13,800 bases of DNA, taken from contig JALGZU010000094.1 of NCBI GenBank assembly GCA_025774735.1, positions 1-13,800 of the forward strand. Direction: 5' to 3'. How positions within the stretch are numbered: position 1 is the stretch's first letter; each line of letters starts with the position of its first letter. Below are positions 6,003 to 12,052 of the stretch, piece by piece. Both the position numbers and the translations under genes were made by a program. The stretch is from a candidate division LCP-89 bacterium. GTDB lineage: Bacteria; Electryoneota; B3-LCP. Below the pieces are notes generated by a model. That model saw only the letters and a program-made list of their open reading frames with translations. It searched no databases and was not told the DNA's origin.

Positions 6003-7277
6003 CTAACTTTTCTCTTTCTCCTCCGTTTTGGGGCTCTCCTTCTGAACCGGCGCAAAATTCGAAAAAAGCAGCTCACCCAGCCTGCCCAGCGGCGTTCGCT
6101 CTATCAGGAAGGTGAAGATCGTCGTGGCGATGATGCTCATGGTGATGACGATGTAAACCAGGTCGTTCATGAAGGCGGATTTTTCGAGACCTGTCTGCAA
6201 GAGAATGGTGGCCAGCACCGCCGCAGCCAGCCCCCGGGGCGCCAGCGCGGCCACCAGTGGCGCCTCCCGGCAGGTGCACTTCTTATCCATTGCCAGGGAG
6301 ACCAGGGGGACGCGCATGATGAAGATAACCGCCGTGATTACCAGGCCGAAATAGACGAAGCTCAGATCAGTGAAGCGTGCCGACAGCCCGATGTAAACGA
6401 AGAAGAAGGTCTTGAGCAAGAAGACGACCTCACCGAAGAAAGCTTTCTCCATCTTATTCAACCCGAAGAGCTGGGGTGTCTCACCGTCTTCCAGGGTAGA
6501 GATATCCAGCCGCTTGATGTTGCCCAGCACGATGCCGAAGGCGAAGGCGGCGATGGGGCCGTTGTATCCGAGTAATTCGGTGAAACCGAAGATGATGAAG
6601 ACGAAGGCGGGAGTGGTGAAGGTGCTGTTTTCGAGTTGGCGGACCTGGTTCAGCAATTTTGACCAGAAGAAAGCCGCTCCGGCGCCCAGAATCGCGGCCA
6701 GTGCAAACGAGGCGATGACCTCGCCCAGGATCAGCGACGGGCTGATTTCGGCGGATAGGATCGCCTGCAGAAAAGCCAGGGTCAGAACGATACAGAGCCC
6801 TTCGCCGAAGATCGATTCGAGGATCAGGGTGGTGCGGGTGCCCTTGGAGAAGGGAAGCCTGGAAACCATGGGGAGGACCACCGCCGGCGCCGTAGCGCTC
6901 AGGATGGAACCCAGCAGCAATCCTTCCAGGACCGTCAGGCCGAAGAGATAGACGGAAAGCAGCGTCAGGGCGGCGATGGCGCCCAGGAGGTTGACCAGGG
7001 TCAACCGGGTGGCTCGCACCATCGATCTCTGCAACACCGTGATGTTCAATCCCAGACCGCCTTCGAAGAGGATAATGACCAGCGCCACCATGGTGAAGAC
7101 GTGGCCGATGCGACCGAACGCTTCCGGCCCTGCGACGCCGGTCACCGGTCCCAGGATCAGCCCGATGAACACGAGAGACAGCACGTCCGGGATGCGGGTT
7201 TTTTCGAATAACGCCGCGAAGAGGTGGGCCAGAAAGATCAGCAGCCCCACGGACGTGATGATCAGCGCATCAGTCAT
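6003..7277 (-). CDS. CPA-superfamily cation:proton antiporter
   Basis: The 424-residue protein is almost entirely membrane helices (about 11-12) with a short charged C-terminal tail (K-x-E-S-P-K-T-E-E-K-E-K-S). It fits the sodium/hydrogen exchanger family (PF00999), exchanging Na+ or K+ for protons across the inner membrane for pH and salt control. Family marks are L-F-E-G-G-L at 70-75, G-x-x-G-P-I-A-A-F-x-x-G near 237-248, and A-P-R-G-L-A-A-A at 346-353, the Pro-Arg-Gly motif of CPA1-type members. The usual Thr-Asp-Pro of the first discontinuous helix reads A-T-A-P (128-131). The expected E-S-x-x-N-D reads E-S-I-F-G-E (154-159), so both acidic signatures are altered. The ATG at 7277 has a weak Shine-Dalgarno (GAGAAG). 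argF ends 50 bases upstream with no terminator between, so co-transcription is likely. Family is confident; ion specificity is unknown. Confidence 0.88.
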   Translation of the reverse strand: MTDALIITSVGLLIFLAHLFAALFEKTRIPDVLSLVFIGLILGPVTGVAGPEAFGRIGHVFTMVALVIILFEGGLGLNITVLQRSMVRATRLTLVNLLGAIAALTLLSVYLFGLTVLEGLLLGSILSATAPAVVLPMVSRLPFSKGTRTTLILESIFGEGLCIVLTLAFLQAILSAEISPSLILGEVIASFALAAILGAGAAFFWSKLLNQVRQLENSTFTTPAFVFIIFGFTELLGYNGPIAAFAFGIVLGNIKRLDISTLEDGETPQLFGLNKMEKAFFGEVVFLLKTFFFVYIGLSARFTDLSFVYFGLVITAVIFIMRVPLVSLAMDKKCTCREAPLVAALAPRGLAAAVLATILLQTGLEKSAFMNDLVYIVITMSIIATTIFTFLIERTPLGRLGELLFSNFAPVQKESPKTEEKEKS

Positions 7278-7327
7278 CTGACTTCTCGAACGTTCTGCTC
7301 TGGTTTATCGTCGATGAGCGCTATCCC

Positions 7328-8248
7328 TCATTTCGACCATTCCACCAGTCTCGCCATGATGGCTTTCTGGATGTGGAGGCGGTTTTCCGCCTGATCGAAG
7401 ATGGCGGAATGATCGCCATCCATGACATCGTCGGTGATCTCCCGGCCCCGTTCCGCCGGCAGGCAGTGGAGGACGATATGCTTTGGGTGAGCGTGCTGCA
7501 TGAGCTCGGCGTTCGCCTGGAATTTACTCAACACTTGGGCGCGCTGTTCAGCCAGTTGCTTCTCTCCCATCGACGCCCAGACATCGGTGTATATCACGTG
7601 TGCCCCGCTGACAGCCTCCACGGGATCGTAAACGACCTTCACGGTGGACAGGCCCTCATCCTGGGCTGTTTTCACCAGATCCATGTCCGGGCGGGTCTCT
7701 TCGGACGTTCCGATGGTCAGGTGCAGTTTGACCCGCCGGGCGGCGTTGATCCAGGAATTGGCAACGTTGTTCCCGTCGCCCAGGAAGGCGACTTTCACGC
7801 CTTCGATCTGTCCCAGCCTCTCCTGCACAGTCATCAGATCGCCCATAACCTGACAGGGATGGGTGAAATCGGTCAGGGCGTTGATCACCGGTACCCTGGC
7901 GTGCTGAGCCAGCTTGACGACGTCATCATGCGAAAAAGTGCGGATCACGATCATCCCCAGATAGCGGGATAGCACCCGGGCCGCGTCTTCGATAGTCTCC
8001 CTCTTGCCCAGGTCGATCTCATCTTTGGTGATATAGAGCGAATGGCCGCCCAGTTCGTGGATGCCCGTTTCGAAACTCATGCGGGTTCGCAGGGAGGGTT
8101 TGTGAAAAATACACCCGACCGTCATCCCCTCGAGCGGTGCAGTCCTCTGCCCGGTCTGACGCATGCGCTTCATCTCGATCCCGAAGCGGATCATGCGGGA
8201 CATCTCGTCACTGTTGAGGTCGGGGATTACCAGGAAATCACGCTTCAT
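7328..8248 (-). CDS. argF: Ornithine carbamoyltransferase
   Basis: The 306-residue protein has normal length for the family. It makes citrulline from ornithine and carbamoyl phosphate, the sixth step of arginine synthesis, in the cytoplasm as a trimer. The carbamoyl phosphate site S-L-R-T-R is at 52-56 (the S-T-R-T-R family motif with a Leu, a common variant), with H-P-C-Q at 130-133. The ornithine loop D-V-W-A-S-M-G is at 222-228, and catalytic H-C-L-P at 261-264. The S-M-G loop fits ornithine rather than aspartate as the second substrate. A deeply diverged acetylornithine version is less likely but not excluded. The ATG at 8248 follows AAGGA at good spacing. Upstream lies a 21-base palindrome that may be an operator. 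No other arginine gene is nearby; the antiporter follows on the same strand. Confidence 0.95.
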   Translation of the reverse strand: MKRDFLVIPDLNSDEMSRMIRFGIEMKRMRQTGQRTAPLEGMTVGCIFHKPSLRTRMSFETGIHELGGHSLYITKDEIDLGKRETIEDAARVLSRYLGMIVIRTFSHDDVVKLAQHARVPVINALTDFTHPCQVMGDLMTVQERLGQIEGVKVAFLGDGNNVANSWINAARRVKLHLTIGTSEETRPDMDLVKTAQDEGLSTVKVVYDPVEAVSGAHVIYTDVWASMGEKQLAEQRAQVLSKFQANAELMQHAHPKHIVLHCLPAERGREITDDVMDGDHSAIFDQAENRLHIQKAIMARLVEWSK

Positions 8249-8267
8249 TATTTCGTCCTTAAGCTTT

Positions 8268-8288
8268 GTATTTATTTATCTTAAATAC
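8268..8288. promoter_or_regulatory. Palindrome upstream of argF, possible operator
   Basis: GTATTTA (8268-8274) and its exact inverse TAAATAC (8282-8288) flank seven bases, with arm centres 14 bases apart. It lies 20-40 bases before the argF start and downstream of the predicted -10 box, a good place for repression. It is A+T-rich like ArgR boxes but does not fit the TGAAT-N4-ATTCA consensus, so the binding protein is unknown. Confidence 0.4.
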
Positions 8289-8327
8289 TCCAAAAATCTC
8301 TATTTCTCACGGCACTAATGTCCCCAA

Positions 8328-8356
8328 AAAGTACGCGTTGCGGAGGTTTAAAACAA
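8328..8356 (-). promoter_or_regulatory. Weak candidate promoter for argF
   Basis: On the minus strand TTGTTT (8356-8351) and TACTTT (8333-8328) are 17 bases apart, about 80 bases before argF. Each box matches the sigma-70 consensus at only about three of six bases. Confidence 0.3.
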
Positions 8357-8393
8357 GCGAAAATTCGCATTTTCGTGAAGCGGTTGCGCCGCT
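8350..8393 (-). terminator. Hairpins after the glycerate kinase gene, possible terminator
   Basis: Two hairpins follow or overlap the stop codon on the minus strand. The first is AGCGG-CGCAA-CCGCT (8393-8379). The second is a seven-base stem CGAAAAT/ATTTTCG with a four-base loop (8375-8358), followed by CTTGTTTT. The T tract is imperfect and the second stem is A/T-rich, so termination may be partial. Confidence 0.4.
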
Positions 8394-9717
8394 ATTCTAC
8401 CAGCATGATCACGAGATCCATAACGTTGGTAAGGGTCGGGCCCGTTTTAACGTGATCACCGAGGGCGGCGAAAAATGGGTAGGAATCGTTATTTCTCAGG
8501 AATGACCCGGCATCCAGTCCCAGTTGCGCAGCACGGGACACGGTTGAGCAGTCAACTATGGCTCCCGCGGCATCGGTGGGGCCGTCGGCGCCATCGCTTC
8601 CTGCTGAAAGCAAGAGACATCCTTCAACACCTTCAAGCTCCATCGCGGCGGATAGGGCCAGCTCCTGATTGCGGCCTCCTATACCACTTCCTTGAACCGT
8701 GACGGTGGTTTCTCCGCCTGCCAGCAGGCAGAGCGGCCTTTCAGATGAACGTCTCACCGCCTTCATCAGCCGGGCCAAGTTACACCCCGTTTGGGCCGCC
8801 TCCCCTTGCATCCGGCCAGTCAGGATAATAGCATGATAACCCAGCTTTTCTGCAGCCTTTCGGGCTGCGTCAAGCAGATCCCGGTTACTCCCGATCAACT
8901 CGAAACGAGAGTTTTGAAACCGGGGATCATCCGCTTTCGGGGTCTCAGGATATCTACCCTCACTTCCAGCTTTTAATCGTTCAAGGACGGCGGGCGGGAG
9001 TTTTCCTTCCAGTGAATATTTTGACACAACTTCCCAGGCATCACCGAAAGTGGTAACGTCCGGAACCGTAGGACCCGATGCGATGGCTGAAGGTTCGTCC
9101 CCTACAACGTCGGAAATCGCCAGGGTCAGAACCCGGGCAGGTGCAGCGGTCGTTAGTAATTGCCCCCCTTTAATCCGAGAGAGATGCTTGCGCAGTGCGT
9201 TAATTTCGCGTATTTCAGCTCCGCATTTCAGTAGTACAGAGGTGGTCTGCTGTAAGTCCCCTAATGATATCCCCTCGGCAGGCGACTCCAGCAGCGCTGA
9301 TCCTCCTCCCGTGATCAAAACGATAGCGGCATCATTGCGGCTAAGATCATGCAGGAGGTGTATTATTTTTGCCGTCGCGTCCGACCCCCTTTGATCCGGG
9401 ATAGGATGCCCGGCTTCAAGAAGTTCGATCCTCTTCAGCGGCAATCCGGCACCATCGTTGACGATGACGGCTCCCCCCCACAGGCATTCACCTAGAATGG
9501 ATTCCAGAACTTCAGCCATAGGGGCCGCAGCCTTGCCCGCACCGACGACAACCAACCGTCCAGGCTCATCCAGATCGAGTTGGTTGTTGATGACGTGCAA
9601 AACAGATCCCTCCAAACTCACTGCGCGGCGTACCAGGTCGCCCGGGGCAACTGCTTTCAGAGCCTGTTTGAAAATCGTTCGCGCGTGATCACACAGCACA
9701 ATCTTGCTCCCGTTCAT
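8392..9717 (-). CDS. Glycerate 2-kinase family protein (DUF4147 and MOFRL domains)
   Basis: I choose the ATG at 9717 (441 residues). An ATG at 9807 adds thirty residues with no family likeness and overlaps the best promoter. The family phosphorylates D-glycerate to 2-phosphoglycerate with ATP, feeding serine, tartrate or glyoxylate products into lower glycolysis. Numbered from 9717, the N-terminal DUF4147 part has V-V-V-G-A-G-K near 56-62, I-T-G-G-G-S-A-L-L at 135-143, N-A-L-R-K-H-L-S near 173-180, and S-D-V-V-G-D-x-x-S-x-I-A-S-G-P-T from 202. The C-terminal MOFRL part has G-G-E-T-T-V at 334-339, G-G-R-N-Q-E-L near 347-353, and G-S-D-G-x-D-G-P-T-D-A-A-G-A at 373-386. These are the family's conserved sites. 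Length is normal. It runs opposite to the signalling gene at 9963. Family is confident; the exact substrate is inferred. Confidence 0.9.
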   Translation of the reverse strand: MNGSKIVLCDHARTIFKQALKAVAPGDLVRRAVSLEGSVLHVINNQLDLDEPGRLVVVGAGKAAAPMAEVLESILGECLWGGAVIVNDGAGLPLKRIELLEAGHPIPDQRGSDATAKIIHLLHDLSRNDAAIVLITGGGSALLESPAEGISLGDLQQTTSVLLKCGAEIREINALRKHLSRIKGGQLLTTAAPARVLTLAISDVVGDEPSAIASGPTVPDVTTFGDAWEVVSKYSLEGKLPPAVLERLKAGSEGRYPETPKADDPRFQNSRFELIGSNRDLLDAARKAAEKLGYHAIILTGRMQGEAAQTGCNLARLMKAVRRSSERPLCLLAGGETTVTVQGSGIGGRNQELALSAAMELEGVEGCLLLSAGSDGADGPTDAAGAIVDCSTVSRAAQLGLDAGSFLRNNDSYPFFAALGDHVKTGPTLTNVMDLVIMLVE

Positions 9718-9727
9718 AATCAGATAA

Positions 9728-9756
9728 ATGATACGAGGTTTCTTCGAAAATTGCAA
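9728..9756 (-). promoter_or_regulatory. Candidate promoter giving a near-leaderless glycerate kinase mRNA
   Basis: TTGCAA (9756-9751) and TATCAT (9733-9728) are 17 bases apart on the minus strand. Transcription would begin near 9721, only about four bases before the ATG at 9717, which has no Shine-Dalgarno. The missing ribosome site and the promoter position agree, but neither is proof. Confidence 0.4.
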
Positions 9757-9962
9757 GGAGAACGGAGTGAAAGAGCGAATTGCGGTGCTCACAGCGATGG
9801 GTGGCATCAGAAGGGTTGTGACACTTCAGACAGGCACGGCCCACTTTTTGCTTTTATTTACTCGGTTAAATAGATATCGTGCGGGAATTCTCCGTCGAAG
9901 CAGCTGAATAACGCCATCCTTATATCAAAACTGACCCCTCCCGGTATGGGAAGGTTTCAAAA

Positions 9963-11600
9963 ATGCCCTCAACTCTGAACGATCGTATACGAGAGATCAT
10001 CCGGATCCTCGACAACGACAAGGAGCTGCCGACCCTGTCGCCCGTCGTGGAGAAGGTCCTGAGGCTGATTGGTGACGAGAAAGTCGCTATCGGTCAACTG
10101 GCGAAAATCATCCAGAATGACGTCTCTCTGAGTTTCAGAATCCTCAAGGTAGTCAACTCGGCTTTTTACGGCTTCACCCGAAAAATTTCGACCGTGTCGC
10201 AGGCGATGGTCATCCTGGGGCTCTCCGCCGTCAAGAACCTGGCCCTTTCGATGTCCATCCTGGAAATCATCATCAAAGAGACTTCCTCGGATGAGAAATC
10301 TTCACTGAGCTTTAAGACATTCTGGGAACGGTCACTCTTCGCGGCCGTGACGGCGAGACGATTGGCGACTCTGGTTAAGTATCCCGCGGAAGAGGAAGTG
10401 TTCATGGCGGGTTTGCTGCAGGATGTTGGTGTTCTGGTCTTCATCAAGCACTTCCCCGATGAATACGCCCGGCTGCTGGAAGATGCCAGGAGCAGCGCTC
10501 TCGATCCGGTCACCGTAGAAGATCAGAATTTCGGCATTAATCACACCCTGCTGGGAGAATTTCTGGCGAACAAGTGGCGCCTGCCCCGTTCCCTTACCAT
10601 CCCCATCCTGCGTCACCATGATCCCGAAAAAGCACCCCTCGATTTAGATCAGGACGATGCAGAGGACATGCAGAAGCGTACCTACTTCGTCCACCTGTCT
10701 CATCTCGTCTCAATGATCTTCTACGATGAATACCGCCCCGATTATGTCATCGAACTAAAGAAGAAGGCGCACAAATATTTCAACCTGGACCACGTCGCCA
10801 TAGAAGAGCTGCTGGACACTCTCGACGGCGAGGTTAAAGAAGTCGCCGATTTCTTCGGGCTCTCTCTGCAGGGCATTCAGAGTTATTCCGAGTTGCTGGC
10901 TGCAGCAAATATTGAACTCGGGAAGTTGAATCTATCCTACGAACAAATGAACAAGGAGCTGATTGCCGCCAAGAGGCGCACTGAGGAGTTGGCGGTCAAA
11001 CTTTCGGAAGCGAACCGCAAACTCGAAGAGATGGCCAACCTAGACGGTTTGACGCAGATTTTTAACCGCCGTGTCTTCGAAAATACTCTCACACGGGAAT
11101 TTTACCGTTCCAACCGCTATGGCCACCCCCTGTCGTGCATCATGATCGATCTCGACCACTTCAAAAATATCAACGATACCGAAGGTCATCTGGTCGGGGA
11201 TCACGTCCTGCGCGAAATGGCCAGTTTGCTGCAGAAACTGCTGCGAAAGAGCGATTTTCTGGCTCGTTACGGTGGCGAGGAGTTCGTGGTCATTTCACCG
11301 GAAACGAATAATGCCGGAGCAAAGATTTTGGCCGAGAAACTGCGCGATGCTGTAGAAAACCATGCCTTCGACATCGAAGGGCGCACATTAAGGATAACGA
11401 TCTCGCTCGGTGTGGCCACCTTTACGAGTGAGACCGACATGGAACGAGAAGATCAACTCGTCGAGAAAGCCGATAAAAACCTCTACCGCGCTAAGAGCCT
11501 GGGCCGCAACAGAATCTGGACGGATGTGGAGGAAGCAAACCTGCCAGAGGAAACCCCAGCTGTTCCAAGCGATGATAAGAATACCCTCCTGACAACTTGA
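9963..11600 (+). CDS. HDOD-GGDEF protein, probable diguanylate cyclase
   Basis: The 545-residue cytoplasmic protein has two domains. Residues about 18-220 are an HDOD domain, a non-catalytic relative of HD hydrolases: L-P-x-L-S-P-V-V at 22-29, the V-V-N-S-A-F-Y-G segment at 63-70, G-L-L-Q-D-V-G at 150-156 where an active HD enzyme would have His-Asp, and H-H at 218-219. A helical, probably coiled-coil stretch (about 320-357) leads to a GGDEF domain (about 358-520). It has D-x-D-H-F-K-x-x-N-D at 396-405, an intact catalytic G-G-E-E-F at 437-441 and an R-x-x-D inhibitory site at 428-431. It should make cyclic di-GMP from GTP with product feedback. There are no membrane segments or receiver domain, so the HDOD part is the likely sensor or partner-binding unit. 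The ATG follows GGGAAGG at good spacing. Activity is inferred from intact motifs. Confidence 0.93.
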   Translation: MPSTLNDRIREIIRILDNDKELPTLSPVVEKVLRLIGDEKVAIGQLAKIIQNDVSLSFRILKVVNSAFYGFTRKISTVSQAMVILGLSAVKNLALSMSILEIIIKETSSDEKSSLSFKTFWERSLFAAVTARRLATLVKYPAEEEVFMAGLLQDVGVLVFIKHFPDEYARLLEDARSSALDPVTVEDQNFGINHTLLGEFLANKWRLPRSLTIPILRHHDPEKAPLDLDQDDAEDMQKRTYFVHLSHLVSMIFYDEYRPDYVIELKKKAHKYFNLDHVAIEELLDTLDGEVKEVADFFGLSLQGIQSYSELLAAANIELGKLNLSYEQMNKELIAAKRRTEELAVKLSEANRKLEEMANLDGLTQIFNRRVFENTLTREFYRSNRYGHPLSCIMIDLDHFKNINDTEGHLVGDHVLREMASLLQKLLRKSDFLARYGGEEFVVISPETNNAGAKILAEKLRDAVENHAFDIEGRTLRITISLGVATFTSETDMEREDQLVEKADKNLYRAKSLGRNRIWTDVEEANLPEETPAVPSDDKNTLLTT

Positions 11601-11633
11601 TTTCCCTTCAAGAATTCCGTATATTATTAACTT

Positions 11634-11639
11634 TATAAT
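11634..11639 (+). promoter_or_regulatory. Perfect TATAAT box before the small gene
   Basis: A consensus -10 hexamer lies in an A+T-rich stretch about 85 bases before the small reading frame at 11724. No convincing -35 box is at the right distance, so it is only a candidate. Between it and the gene, CCGGTAG occurs twice (11661-11667 and 11673-11679). The sequence between and around these copies is nearly self-complementary and could fold in the leader. Confidence 0.3.
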
Positions 11640-11723
11640 CATTACTGGTGGAAATTTATGCCGGTAGCTACCCGGTAGGTCTCTCCACGATACCATACGA
11701 CAACAAAATTTCCGGCAGATTCC

Positions 11724-11942
11724 ATGCAAGGCACAGTCCGATTTCTCATGAAAAAGATCCAATTCAACAGCCATGAAGACTTGAAGCAGGTCATCTCTCT
11801 CCTCGAACAGAACGAGATCGAGTTTACCTGGGACATGTACGATACACGCCACATGATTCATCTGGGACACGTCAATATCGACCACGTGAAACTGGCGATG
11901 GCAAATTGTAAGGTCCCATACCGGATTATCGATTATTCCTGA
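11724..11942 (+). CDS. Small protein of unknown function (72 codons)
   Basis: I recognise no family. The frame from ATG 11724 gives 72 residues; a second ATG at 11748 gives 64 and starts the more protein-like part (M-K-K-I-Q-F-N-S). Neither start has a clear Shine-Dalgarno, and an in-frame TAG near 11676 rules out longer forms. The predicted order is strand (K-K-I-Q-F), helix (E-D-L-K-Q-V-I-S-L-L-E), strand (E-F-T-W-D-M-Y), strand (H-M-I-H-L-G), helix (I-D-H-V-K-L-A-M) and final strand (P-Y-R-I-I-D-Y). This fits a small alpha/beta, ferredoxin-like fold. There is no signal peptide or membrane segment, and the single Cys near the end argues against a metal site. It sits between the signalling gene and mfd, all on the plus strand, and is followed by a hairpin. 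Coding is likely from amino-acid pattern; function is unknown. Confidence 0.6.
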   Translation: MQGTVRFLMKKIQFNSHEDLKQVISLLEQNEIEFTWDMYDTRHMIHLGHVNIDHVKLAMANCKVPYRIIDYS

Positions 11943-11983
11943 CTCTCCCCCAAAACTCGTGGTTACAGCAGCTCTGGACCGAA

Positions 11984-12010
11984 GCGTAGCCAGCTACGCC
12001 TCTGCGTTTT
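11984..12010 (+). terminator. Hairpin and short T run after the small gene
   Basis: GCGTAGC (11984-11990) and GCTACGC (11993-11999) form a perfect seven-base inverted repeat around a two-base centre; six pairs with a four-base loop is more realistic. CTCTGCG and TTTT follow. The T run is short and seven bases away, so termination is plausible but not strong. The first arm also contains the TAG that bounds the mfd frame upstream. Confidence 0.45.
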
Positions 12011-12052
12011 ACAACCCGTTATATCTTTGCAGTAAGCTACGTTCACATCACA

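Noticed and set aside
6412..6951. 179-codon plus-strand reading frame
   Set aside because: It is the antisense shadow of the antiporter; its Ser/Arg/Lys-rich composition is typical of reading hydrophobic codons backwards.
7373..7972. 199-codon plus-strand reading frame
   Set aside because: It lies fully antisense to argF, whose catalytic motifs are unmistakable.
9848..9876. Promoter TTGCTT-17-TAGATA for the HDOD-GGDEF gene
   Set aside because: The -10 matches only about half the consensus; too weak to list as a feature.
11388..11885. 165-codon minus-strand frame
   Set aside because: It overlaps the end of the GGDEF gene and the whole small gene in antisense; the plus-strand frames have recognisable or regular protein patterns.
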